Shown: in pieces, positions 17,846 through 25,991 of the stretch | Layout of the letters: the number at the start of each line of letters is the position of its first letter | Numbering within the stretch: the stretch's first letter is position 1 | Assembly (NCBI RefSeq): GCF_003352185.1 | Contig: NZ_CP029608.1 | Coordinates: 2,666,001-2,730,000 of the forward strand | Direction: 5' to 3' | DNA: 64,000 bases | Source: Pseudomonas kribbensis | Lineage (GTDB): Bacteria > Pseudomonadota > Gammaproteobacteria > Pseudomonadales > Pseudomonadaceae | Position numbers and translations under genes: made by a program | Notes under the pieces: generated by a model | What the model was told of the DNA's origin: nothing | Databases searched by the model: none | Seen by the model: only the letters and a program-made list of their open reading frames with translations

Positions 17846-18735
17846 GTGCGTTCCTTGCTGGTGTTGAGCGGGGCGGGCTCTTTCTTATCGGTAGCCGGAG
17901 CTTTTTCCTGATGTTTCCCCACGTGTTTTTTCCACGGGAAGTACTTAACAAAAACCGAGCGATTGATTACTCCGGACTCTTCTACCTGAAACCCGGGCAT
18001 GTGTTGCAGATCAAGCTGTAAGCACTGAGCTGCGAGTGCCTTTTGTAACGCGGTATCCGGGTGAAAGGACTCTGGACGGGAATAGCTTTTCTCAAGCGTC
18101 ACATCGCAACGTGTGACTTGGCCCTTTGCGTTAGCCGTGAAATCAAAGTGGGCGCTTCCGAACGCGTTGATTGAGTGCCTGGCCAGCACGTTGTCCCAGA
18201 AAAATCGGCTTTCCAGTCCAGCCTTCCGGCGTGTCAGGCTGTAATCCGAAATTGGCGATACATCGTCCTTGGCGATCAACGGCGCGATGATTTCAAGGGA
18301 GCCATCGGCTGGACTCTGAAGATCTTCCGGGATGGTTGACCAGATCTCGCTCCAGCACACATCGGTGACCAGATTGGCGAAGTCGGGTGGGGCGCCCGGG
18401 TCAGTTGACTGCGCTTCGCAGAGCAATACGTCTCCTTGACGACTGAGTTTCATCCGTAATTTCACGCTTCCTTGCATCCCTTTGTCATTCGCAAGGAACA
18501 CACTGTTACTCAAGGTTCGACGCAAGACCCTGATATAGCTCCTTGCCTCCATGGCCCTGATTTCTTTTGAAGTCATGAACATGGGAGCGGACTTGCCACC
18601 ACTCTCCGCATAGGCATTTAATCGCTGGTCGGTGGTCAGTTGGTGACAGCCAGAGAGCGACGCCAAGCCTGTCAGTAAAAGCAACGACGAGATCCGTCGA
18701 CAATCGATCCATGATTTCAATGTATTGCTGATCAC
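17842..18735 (-). CDS. Hypothetical lipoprotein with TonB-C-like region
   Basis: The 297-residue protein has a signal peptide ending in a lipobox (LASLSGC, Cys about residue 30). The mature part contains a segment resembling the TonB C-terminal fold used in energy-transducer-like proteins (GSVKLRMKLSRQGDVLLCEAQSTD), possibly twice (second around HFDFTANAKGQVTRCDVTLE). The C-terminal tail is Lys-rich. It is translationally coupled to the following gene by a four-base ATGA overlap, suggesting a two-gene functional unit. Function unknown. Confidence 0.6.
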   Translation of the reverse strand: MISNTLKSWIDCRRISSLLLLTGLASLSGCHQLTTDQRLNAYAESGGKSAPMFMTSKEIRAMEARSYIRVLRRTLSNSVFLANDKGMQGSVKLRMKLSRQGDVLLCEAQSTDPGAPPDFANLVTDVCWSEIWSTIPEDLQSPADGSLEIIAPLIAKDDVSPISDYSLTRRKAGLESRFFWDNVLARHSINAFGSAHFDFTANAKGQVTRCDVTLEKSYSRPESFHPDTALQKALAAQCLQLDLQHMPGFQVEESGVINRSVFVKYFPWKKHVGKHQEKAPATDKKEPAPLNTSKERT

Positions 18736-18825
18736 TCATCTGTTCCTTGAATAAACGAGGCGCCATTCTGCCTTGAAGCCAGACCGCCGTACATTTGCAA
18801 CGCGCATCTCCATTGATCGCAAGAA

Positions 18826-19728
18826 TCAAACCGGACTCGGCCGCAACTCGTGCACCAGATCAATCAGCGCACGCAACCGCGCCGGCACGAAGCGATGGCC
18901 CGAGTAATAAAGCCTCAACCCGCCAAACGACGGACACCACGGCATCAGCACCGGCACCAGTGCGCCGCTGGCCAGTTCTTCCTGGATGAACCATTCGGAA
19001 ATGAAACCGATGCCCAGGCCCAGCACCACGGCTTGTTTGATGGCCAGCAATTCGTTGAACACGAAGCGCGTCGGCAGATCCATCTGCAATTTCTCGCCGT
19101 CGCGTTCCAGCTCCCAGTGATAGAGGCCGCCGTGGGCCATGCGCATGCCGATGCTCTGGTGGGTGAGCAGATCCCGTGGGTGTTCGGGCACGCCGTGGCG
19201 TTCGAGGTACTCCGGCGTTGCCACCATGAGCATGCGGATGTCGCCTGACAGCGCCACCGCAATCATGTCTTGCGGCACGGACTCTGCCAGGCGGATCCCG
19301 GCGTCGAAGCCCCCGGCAATGATGTCGACCATGCTGGCCTCGCTGACGACGTCGATGCGCACGTCGGGATAACGTCGTGCGTACTGATTGAGCAGCGGCT
19401 CCAGCAGCAGATAGGCCGCGCCGTGCGGTGCGTTGATGCGCAGTGTGCCGCTGGGTTCGTCGAGACCGACGCTGGCCTCTTCGCCGGCACTCTTGATCTG
19501 CGCCAGGGCCGGGGCGATGCGCTCCACATAGCGCTGCCCGATGTCGGTGAGGGCAACGCTGCGCGTAGAACGGTTGAACAGACGCACCTTCAGGCGCGCT
19601 TCGAGGCCGGCCACCGCGCTGCTCACCGCCGTGGTGGACATGCCCAGTTCCTGTGCCGCGCCGCGAAAACTGTTGCGCCGGGCGACGGCCAGTACCACTT
19701 CCAGCTCGGTCATTCCTGTTCTGTGCAT
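18826..19728 (-). CDS. LysR-family transcriptional regulator
   Basis: A 300-residue LysR protein with the HTH near residues 6-65 (VVLAVARRNSFRGAAQELGMS) and an effector domain from about 95. The start at 19728 is supported by TCAGGACAATCT ahead of the ATG; the internal ATG at 19713 has its AGGA too close. It is divergent from the aldehyde dehydrogenase gene, 124 bases away. A GATA-GCT-TATC inverted repeat at 19767-19777 in that gap is a possible binding site. Confidence 0.86.
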   Translation of the reverse strand: MHRTGMTELEVVLAVARRNSFRGAAQELGMSTTAVSSAVAGLEARLKVRLFNRSTRSVALTDIGQRYVERIAPALAQIKSAGEEASVGLDEPSGTLRINAPHGAAYLLLEPLLNQYARRYPDVRIDVVSEASMVDIIAGGFDAGIRLAESVPQDMIAVALSGDIRMLMVATPEYLERHGVPEHPRDLLTHQSIGMRMAHGGLYHWELERDGEKLQMDLPTRFVFNELLAIKQAVVLGLGIGFISEWFIQEELASGALVPVLMPWCPSFGGLRLYYSGHRFVPARLRALIDLVHELRPSPV

Positions 19729-19852
19729 AGATTGTCCTGAAAATAGGGATGCTTCATCAGCCAAAGGATAGCTTATCGGAACAATCAACCCTTCTTAGAC
19801 TTCGCTTCATCGAGGCTCGCTTCAAGCGGGTCATTTTCAGCGAGGAGTTGTC

Positions 19853-21283
19853 ATGCAGCGCATTGAACACATCTACATCAACGGCGAGTACGTCCTCCCA
19901 CACGGTCAGGAGTGGTTCGACCTCCATAACCCGAGCACCGAGGAAGTCATCGGTCAGGTCCGGTTGGGCGATGCACTCGACGCCCAGCGCGCCATCGCCG
20001 CCGCCAAGGCTGCGTTCCCGGCCTGGTCTCGCACCACGCGCGAGGAGCGCATCGCCGCCCTGCAACGCATGCACAAGGCCGTGGCGGCCAGAGAGGAAGA
20101 ACTGCTGGAAGCCATCCTTGAGGAGTACGGCTCGCCCGCGGTGCGCGGGCGCTGGATGGCGACGTACCCGGCGGACGTGATTGCGCAAGCGATCGAGGCA
20201 CTGGAGGCGTTCGACTTCGAAGAGCAGGCCGGCATGGCCAAGGTCATTCTGACGCCCGTGGGCGTGACCGGGCTGATCACGCCGTGGAACAGCAATGCCG
20301 GCTTCATCTGCAACAAGCTGGCCACCGCACTGGCGGCGGGCTGCACCGCCGTCATCAAGCCCAGCGAGATGAGCGCGTTGCAGACGCAGGTCGTGCTCCG
20401 CGCGTTGCACGAAGCGGGGCTGCCACCGGGTGTCTTCAACATCGTCAACGGCCGAGGCGACGTGGTTGGCGAAGAGATCGCCCGCCATCCCGACGTGGCC
20501 AAGATCTCGTTCACGGGATCGTCCGCGGTCGGTCAGCATCTGGTCAGAGCCGGCGCTGACACCCTGAAGCGCGTGACCCTGGAACTCGGCGGCAAGTCAC
20601 CCACCGTGGTGCTCGATGACGCGGATTTCGAGGCGGTCATGCCGCTGGCGCTGCACGCCGGATTCCTCAACAGTGGCCAGGCCTGCATCGCCGGCACGCG
20701 AATTCTTGTTCCGCGTAAACGGCTCGCCGAGTTCGAGCAGGCTGCGAAGGAGGGCGTCGCACAGTTTCAATCGGGCGATCCGCGCAACGCCGACACCGAT
20801 ATCGGCCCGATGGTGAGTCAGAAACAATGGGACCGAGTGCAGCGCTACATTCGTATCGGCCAGGAAGAGGGCGCGAGGTTGCTGGCGGGTGGCGAAGGTC
20901 GACCTGAAGGCCTGCACGCCGGATGGTTCGTCAAACCTACGATCTTCACCGACGCCAACAACCAGATGCGTATCGCGCGAGAAGAAATCTTCGGTCCCGT
21001 GCTGACGATCATCCCTTACGAGGACGACGCCGATGCGATCCGCATCGCCAACGATACGGACTATGGGCTGAGCGCCCTGGTGCTGGGCCAGAACCCCGAA
21101 CGCTGTGTGAACATCGCCCGTCAGATCGATTCGGGACGCGTGCTCATCAACACCCTGGCTCACGAACCGCGCGCTCCTTTTGGTGGATTCAAACACTCGG
21201 GCCTGGGGCGCGAAATGGGCAAGTGGGGGATGAGTGCGTATCTGGAGCCGAAGACGTTGATCACCCTTGACGCTGTGAAGTGA
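19853..21283 (+). CDS. Aldehyde dehydrogenase family protein
   Basis: The 476-residue NAD(P)-dependent enzyme oxidises an aldehyde to the acid. The nucleotide-binding FTGSSAVGQHL, the general-base Glu in LELGGKSPT and the catalytic Cys in GQACIAGTR are all present, and the length is normal. It has a good AGGAG site. The likely regulator is the divergent LysR gene. The substrate cannot be read from the sequence. Confidence 0.9.
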   Translation: MQRIEHIYINGEYVLPHGQEWFDLHNPSTEEVIGQVRLGDALDAQRAIAAAKAAFPAWSRTTREERIAALQRMHKAVAAREEELLEAILEEYGSPAVRGRWMATYPADVIAQAIEALEAFDFEEQAGMAKVILTPVGVTGLITPWNSNAGFICNKLATALAAGCTAVIKPSEMSALQTQVVLRALHEAGLPPGVFNIVNGRGDVVGEEIARHPDVAKISFTGSSAVGQHLVRAGADTLKRVTLELGGKSPTVVLDDADFEAVMPLALHAGFLNSGQACIAGTRILVPRKRLAEFEQAAKEGVAQFQSGDPRNADTDIGPMVSQKQWDRVQRYIRIGQEEGARLLAGGEGRPEGLHAGWFVKPTIFTDANNQMRIAREEIFGPVLTIIPYEDDADAIRIANDTDYGLSALVLGQNPERCVNIARQIDSGRVLINTLAHEPRAPFGGFKHSGLGREMGKWGMSAYLEPKTLITLDAVK

Positions 21284-21447
21284 AAGGATCGCGTCCTTGT
21301 CAGGGAGTGCTGTGTGAGGATCGGAAATCGGGAGGAATACATTCCTGGTTTCCAGCAGCGCTACGCATGATCGCCCGGGTTTGAAGTTGACCGTCCATGC
21401 TGCCCTGTCGCAGCATGGCGTCTCCCGAATTCCACGGCTGGAAACTC

Positions 21448-21750
21448 ATGTCTGAACCTTTGGATCTTGATGAATTGTTGGAGCATGTCAGCGATGAAGC
21501 CTCGTTCATTCGCTTCATCAAGGCGCTGGGTGCTGATTTTGCCCACGAGCGATCATTGGAAGGCCTTTCACCTTCAGCACCCTATGAGGCAGGCGCCTCA
21601 GGGTGGGAAAACGGATCCGTTGACTCGTTCCTTGATGCGGCGGCCGCGTGGGCGAACTCGAGCAGCCGATCCTCCTCATACGAAGGTGCGGTATCGAACG
21701 TATGGCAGCGTTGCGCAGCCATTCTGCTGGCGGGAAAGTTTTATGAGTGA
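21448..21750 (+). CDS. Hypothetical DUF7660-like protein
   Basis: A 100-residue acidic protein. Its central part contains SGWENGSVDSFLDAAAAWA, typical of short proteins grouped as DUF7660, which are often near toxins or in variable regions. The start at 21448 follows GGCTGGAAACTC. Its last eight bases overlap the next gene, so they are co-translated. Function unknown. Confidence 0.65.
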   Translation: MSEPLDLDELLEHVSDEASFIRFIKALGADFAHERSLEGLSPSAPYEAGASGWENGSVDSFLDAAAAWANSSSRSSSYEGAVSNVWQRCAAILLAGKFYE

Positions 21751-22174
21751 GCTGCCCGCGACCTTCGCGTCTGACCAGAAGAGCCCCATGCCCAGAGTGT
21801 TACCGGACAACGAACTCAACGCGTTATTGGTGGAAGCCGAAGCCAACGGTTTAACGCTAAGTGATCTCGCCGCCACTTGCACGCAGTTCTCCATTGCACC
21901 GCGAGATCTGCTGAACGAACTCTCCATAACCATTGCCGAGGGTTATCTGGAGAGATCGCTGGACTATGAATTTTGCGATGGTGTGATGAACGGAATCATC
22001 AAAGCCGTGGTTGAGGTCGCCATGACTGACGATATGCCTGAGCCCGCCTTCTCGCTCTATCAGGCGTTTGATCTGGGTGAATGGATCCGCAGCGAGGATC
22101 CGCCGGGGACTGATCCCAGTGAGAAATACGCGAGGCCGGTGGTTGAAGAAATAATGCGTGCGTTCAGGGGCTGA
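21743..22174 (+). CDS. Hypothetical acidic protein
   Basis: A 143-residue soluble, acidic, mostly helical protein with no family that I recognise. It overlaps the DUF7660-like gene by eight bases and is presumably made together with it. Such small acidic pairs can be immunity proteins, but no toxin gene is adjacent, so this is not claimed. Confidence 0.6.
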   Translation: MSELPATFASDQKSPMPRVLPDNELNALLVEAEANGLTLSDLAATCTQFSIAPRDLLNELSITIAEGYLERSLDYEFCDGVMNGIIKAVVEVAMTDDMPEPAFSLYQAFDLGEWIRSEDPPGTDPSEKYARPVVEEIMRAFRG

Positions 22175-22249
22175 GGTTCAGTTTCGATTCTGACGGGCAA
22201 CTGACGTGGAATAGAGCTTGTACCTCTGGCCGTCACCCGCAGCCATCGA

Positions 22250-23812
22250 TCACACCGACTCGTCTGCCGAACACCAACGATTACGCCCCAGCCGCTTCGC
22301 CTGATACAGGCAGGTATCCGCCGACTTCAGCAGCATCGCCGGCGTCACCGTGTCGTCAACCGGATGACGGGTCGCAATGCCGGCGCTGGCGGTGACGTAC
22401 CCGAGGGGATGCCCGGTGTGTTCCAGTTCCAGCGCGCGGATGGCTTGCAGGATGTCCTCGGCGACCTGGATGGCGCCGGCGTTTTCGGTGTTGGGCAGCA
22501 GCACGGTGAATTCTTCGCCACCGTAGCGCACGGCGAGGTCGCCGGGGCGTTTGACCGCTTGCTGGATCGCGCGTCCGACGGCGTTCAGGCAGTCGTCGCC
22601 GGCGGCGTGGCCATAGCGGTCGTTGTAGCGTTTGAAGTGGTCGACATCGAGCATGATCAACGACAGCGATGAGCCCTGGCGCCGGGCCAGACGAATCTCG
22701 TCTGCCAGTGCGTTGTCCAGGCGCCGACGATTGCCGAGGCCGGTGAGGCTGTCGGTCAGTGCCATGTCGCGCATGGCCTGATGCGCGGAACGGATTTCCC
22801 GCTCCATCGCGATCCGCTGACGCAATTGGCTCAGTACGATCAGCCCGAAACCGGCGAGAACCAGAATCAGAAAAATCAGCACGAAGCCGTTTTTCAGCAG
22901 GTCCCGACGCCATGGCGCAGTGATGGAATCTTTCGACAGGCCGGCTTCCACCACCAGCGGATAGGTGGTCAATGCGCGATAGCCATAAAGCCGCTCAGTG
23001 TCATCGACCACCGCCCGGATCTGCGCAATACCTTCGTTGGAGGCGGGCAGGTAGGTCTTGAAGATCTCGCTGTTCGCCAGGCTTTTGCCCACCACGGAGG
23101 CGATGAAAGGGCGGCGAACCAGAATCGTCCCGTCACGCATGGCCAACACCAGTGCGCCTTTGTCATCGATGCGGAAATCGCCGTAATAGTCGACGAAGTA
23201 ACTGACCTTGACCGTCCCCAGCAGCACGCCGGCGAACGAGCCATCGGGGTTGTTCAAGCGGCGGGAAATGGGAATGATCAGGTCATGGGTGGAGCGGCTC
23301 TCGACCACCTGGCCGATGCGCACTTGCCGATCCTCATGGGTGCGGTGGTACTCGAAATAATCGCGGTCGGCGTTGTTGGCCATTTCCGGGGTGACTTCTT
23401 TGTCGGTCACGATCCAGTGGCCGTCCGGGCCGTAGATGAACAGGCCGTGCAACTGCGGCATGATTTTCGATTGCTGCACCAGCAGCTTGTGAATGCGCGG
23501 GACATCGAGGTTCTGCAGACCATCACCTTCGACGCGCTCGGCCAGCCCGGCGGTGACCACATCGACCTGACGAATCGTGTCCTCGGCGTGCTGGGCCGTG
23601 GCGCGGGCCAGGTTGGTCACCGAATCGCGCGCGGACGCAAAGACTGAACGGTAGTCACGCCATGTCCGCCAGCTCTCGACCGCCAGAAACGCCACGACCA
23701 CCACCAGCATGAAGCTGACGGTCAGCCGAAAGGTCGAACCGGCCTTCATCGCTTTGCCGGCGGGGCGACGCGTGTCGTTCGCCGTGGGCGCTTGTGTGTT
23801 GCGTCCGAGCAT
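22250..23812 (-). CDS. Membrane diguanylate cyclase with CACHE sensor
   Basis: The 520-residue protein makes the second messenger c-di-GMP. It has a first membrane helix at about 26-48, a periplasmic double-CACHE sensor (about 60-310), a second helix (about 318-340) and a C-terminal GGDEF domain (about 360-515). The active-site motif is GGEEF (RYGGEEFTVLLP), a functional variant. No EAL domain is present. An inhibitory RxxD is not obvious. The start at 23812 has an AGGGAA site; the longer frame has none. Confidence 0.9.
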   Translation of the reverse strand: MLGRNTQAPTANDTRRPAGKAMKAGSTFRLTVSFMLVVVVAFLAVESWRTWRDYRSVFASARDSVTNLARATAQHAEDTIRQVDVVTAGLAERVEGDGLQNLDVPRIHKLLVQQSKIMPQLHGLFIYGPDGHWIVTDKEVTPEMANNADRDYFEYHRTHEDRQVRIGQVVESRSTHDLIIPISRRLNNPDGSFAGVLLGTVKVSYFVDYYGDFRIDDKGALVLAMRDGTILVRRPFIASVVGKSLANSEIFKTYLPASNEGIAQIRAVVDDTERLYGYRALTTYPLVVEAGLSKDSITAPWRRDLLKNGFVLIFLILVLAGFGLIVLSQLRQRIAMEREIRSAHQAMRDMALTDSLTGLGNRRRLDNALADEIRLARRQGSSLSLIMLDVDHFKRYNDRYGHAAGDDCLNAVGRAIQQAVKRPGDLAVRYGGEEFTVLLPNTENAGAIQVAEDILQAIRALELEHTGHPLGYVTASAGIATRHPVDDTVTPAMLLKSADTCLYQAKRLGRNRWCSADESV

Positions 23813-24037
23813 CAACTTTTCCCTGGATGTCGTTCTGAACGTATTGCTGGCGAACATTATGACAAGGATCGGCGTGAAGGTCGGGACCACCGTGCGATTG
23901 AGCCCCGGATTGAGTGGATTGTCTCGTCTTGGTTGACAGTTAAACGCTTTGCAGGTGATTTATCGCCTTCAGGCGAGTCATTAATCTGTGCCCATCTTGA
24001 ACGCAAGCGAACTTCCACAACTAAAAAGGGATTCAAC

Positions 24038-24670
24038 ATGAGCACTGCAACCTACAACCGCCTGAACAAAGACGACGCCGTGGTTCTGCTGGTCGATCAC
24101 CAGACCGGTCTGATTTCGCTGGTACAGGACTTCTCGCCGAACGAGTTCAAGAACAACGTGCTGGCATTGGCTGACCTGGCAAAATTCTTCGAGTTGCCGA
24201 CCATTCTCACCACCAGTTTCGAGCAAGGCCCGAACGGCCCGCTGGTGCCGGAACTCAAGGAAATGTTCCCGGATGCGCCGTACATTGCCCGCCCGGGCCA
24301 GATCAACGCCTGGGACAACGAAGACTTCGTCAAGGCCATCAAGGCCACCGGCCGCAAGCAGATCATCATTGCCGGTGTCGTGACCGACGTATGCGTAGCG
24401 TTCCCGACCTTGTCGGCACTGGCGGAAGGGTTTGACGTGTTCGTGGTGACCGATGCTTCCGGCACTTTCAACACCACCGTGCAACAGGCCGCATGGAACC
24501 GCATGACCCAGGCCGGTGCACAGATGATGAACTGGTTCTCCGTGGCCTGTGAGCTGCACCGCGACTGGCGCAACGATATTGAAGGGCTGGGCAACCTGTT
24601 GTCGCAGCGGATTCCGAACTACCGCAATTTGATGAATGGCTATGCGGCGCTGACGGCACGTCAAGGTTGA
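24038..24670 (+). CDS. Isochorismatase-family hydrolase, YcaC-like
   Basis: The 210-residue protein belongs to the cysteine hydrolases. The catalytic triad is visible as Asp in LLVDHQTG, Lys in the QLKAIKATGRK-type region and Cys in GVVTDVCVAFP. Overall it matches YcaC-like proteins, which are octameric hydrolases of uncertain substrate. It is preceded by AAAAAGGG and followed by a strong terminator. Confidence 0.88.
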   Translation: MSTATYNRLNKDDAVVLLVDHQTGLISLVQDFSPNEFKNNVLALADLAKFFELPTILTTSFEQGPNGPLVPELKEMFPDAPYIARPGQINAWDNEDFVKAIKATGRKQIIIAGVVTDVCVAFPTLSALAEGFDVFVVTDASGTFNTTVQQAAWNRMTQAGAQMMNWFSVACELHRDWRNDIEGLGNLLSQRIPNYRNLMNGYAALTARQG

Positions 24671-24691
24671 TCGAGACACTGTAATAAATGC

Positions 24692-24722
24692 AAAAGGCCT
24701 GCCCTCAAAAGCAGGCCTTTCC
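24692..24722. terminator. Bidirectional terminator, left of Fic/tRNA block
   Basis: AAAAGGCCTGC, loop CCTCAAAA, GCAGGCCTTT form an 11-base stem between the converging isochorismatase and fic genes. It is nearly identical to the hairpin at 28318-28347, which closes the other end of the block. Confidence 0.88.
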
Positions 24723-24752
24723 TCATTTATTGAAGTCCTTTGAACGTGATAG

Positions 24753-25490
24753 TCAGTCGATGCGCTGCGATCTATACGTTTTGTAGAGCTGCTGTACCTC
24801 TGGGTTGTCGAGGTTGTCGTAGGTGATACCTTCTTTATCCAGCCCGTCCAGACCTTTTATTCCACCGATCATTTCCGGCCATTCGTCCCGGCTGGAGATA
24901 TCGAGAAGGTAGGGCTTCAGGTAGTTGTCGAGATGGCCTTCGAACGGGTTTTGGATCTCATCACTCAGTGCCCGCAGATAGTCGTCCTTGTTCGTATTTG
25001 ACCAATCAATGGCGAACCTCGTGCGATAGCACAATTCCATGTAAATGAGCAGGATCGTACGCCCGTTGCCGTCCAGAAAAGGGTGAGCAAATGCGAGCTG
25101 GCCCATTACTTCCCCAGGACGTTCTCTGAAGCGTTTTTTGTTTGCTGCGAGCTCAAGTGCGTATTCCACAGACCTTCTGATGAGGTCGGGACGTTCAAAA
25201 ATCGTGTGGCGAGGATCGTCTTTTGATCCCTTGAAAACGGCGAGGTGGGGGACGAGCTCGCTCCTGTCTTTACCAGCCCAGTGATAAAACCCGGAAAACA
25301 GGATCTCGTGTGTCTTGAGGACTGCTTTGTAATCGATGGATTTTCTCTTGGCCAGATAGGCAAGAGCGTCTTCGAGACTCGCTTCGAAGGCAAGATGTTC
25401 AGACTCTTTTACTTCGAGGGGATCTTTCAGTCGCAGTGAGTTTTGAAGATAGCCGTTAGTATCAAAATCACCGAAAGGGTCGAACATCAT
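24753..25490 (-). CDS. Fic-family protein (toxin of a Fic toxin-antitoxin pair)
   Basis: The 245-residue protein has a Fic domain over about residues 60-190. The core motif reads HPFLDGNGRT, giving the catalytic His, the metal-binding Asp and the phosphate-binding Gly-Asn-Gly-Arg. The second Arg of the canonical HPFx(D/E)GNGRxxR motif is replaced by Leu. Fic enzymes move AMP or another phosphate-containing group onto target proteins; gyrase is a known target of bacterial class I Fic toxins. The start overlaps the stop of the upstream antitoxin gene by four bases (ATGA), as is usual for toxin-antitoxin pairs. The target here is unknown. Confidence 0.88.
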   Translation of the reverse strand: MMFDPFGDFDTNGYLQNSLRLKDPLEVKESEHLAFEASLEDALAYLAKRKSIDYKAVLKTHEILFSGFYHWAGKDRSELVPHLAVFKGSKDDPRHTIFERPDLIRRSVEYALELAANKKRFRERPGEVMGQLAFAHPFLDGNGRTILLIYMELCYRTRFAIDWSNTNKDDYLRALSDEIQNPFEGHLDNYLKPYLLDISSRDEWPEMIGGIKGLDGLDKEGITYDNLDNPEVQQLYKTYRSQRID

Positions 25491-25750
25491 GCGCTCAGCT
25501 TCTTTTTGGACCGCCTCTTTTCCTCAAGATAACGTCCTTGAAATGTCATGATCTCCGATTTGTTCAGAACACCTTTCCTTTTGAGATTGACGAGTAACTG
25601 CTCAACGCCATCCAGCTCAACGACATCGCCCGCCAAGCGCGTAATGGTGACCGCCATGCAGCTAATGCTGTCACGGTCGGCGGTGACATGATGTTCCTTG
25701 GCAAGCTTGCGAACCTCGGTTGCAACACTGTCAGCGGCTGGTTTAGTCAT
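25487..25750 (-). CDS. Antitoxin candidate paired with Fic
   Basis: An 87-residue protein encoded directly upstream of fic and overlapping it by four bases. Class I Fic antitoxins inhibit by a helix with (S/T)xxxE(G/N). Residues 8-13 read SVATEV, which matches S-xxx-E but has Val at the last place. The C-terminus is Lys/Arg-rich (EEKRRSKKKLSA). The start at 25750 was chosen over a longer frame for size and because the motif then sits at the N-terminus. The role is inferred from position and motif. Confidence 0.7.
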   Translation of the reverse strand: MTKPAADSVATEVRKLAKEHHVTADRDSISCMAVTITRLAGDVVELDGVEQLLVNLKRKGVLNKSEIMTFQGRYLEEKRRSKKKLSA

Positions 25751-25851
25751 TTGGGAAACCCTTGTCTGCGTGTTCTGAGCATAGCATGACGCCGGTTCCT
25801 CAAAAGATGAAGGATCAGAACCAAACTGCAACAAAATCCCCAAGATTGAGC

Positions 25852-25880
25852 TTCACATCTTTTCATCGCCAGTCGACAAT
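25852..25880 (+). promoter_or_regulatory. Sigma-70 promoter for the tRNA
   Basis: A -35 box TTCACA (25852-25857) and a -10 box GACAAT (25875-25880) are separated by exactly 17 bases. The G/C-rich stretch GCGCGCT follows, as in stable-RNA promoters under growth-rate control. The predicted start of transcription is about 4 bases before the tRNA. Confidence 0.65.
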
Positions 25881-25891
25881 GCGCGCTCTGT

Positions 25892-25966
25892 TCCGGGGTA
25901 GTTCAGCGGTAGAACACTCGGCTCTTAACCGGGTGGGCGCTGGTTCGAATCCAGCCCCCGGACCCA
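25892..25966 (+). tRNA. tRNA with CUU anticodon (Lys), Asn-like body, CCA encoded
   Basis: All four arms pair: acceptor TCCGGGG/CCCCGGA, D stem GTTC/GAAC, anticodon stem CTCGG/CCGGG (one U-G pair) and T stem GCTGG/CCAGC with loop TTCGAAT. The anticodon loop CTCTTAA places CTT at 25924-25926, which reads the Lys codon AAG. CCA is encoded at 25964-25966. The body, including U1-A72 and the D arm GTTCAGCGGTAGAAC, looks more like tRNA-Asn, one D-loop base shorter. The discriminator base is C (25963), which is neither the A usual for Lys nor the G usual for Asn. It may therefore be a specialised or tRNA-like molecule. Confidence 0.85.
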
Positions 25967-25991
25967 ATACAAAGCAGGGTCACAAGGAAGA

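Noticed and set aside
23982..23997. AATCTGTGCCCATCTT, resembling half of the palindromic repeat
   Set aside because: It has mismatches in the core GTCCCC, lacks the opposite arm, and is not at a stop codon, so chance similarity is more likely.
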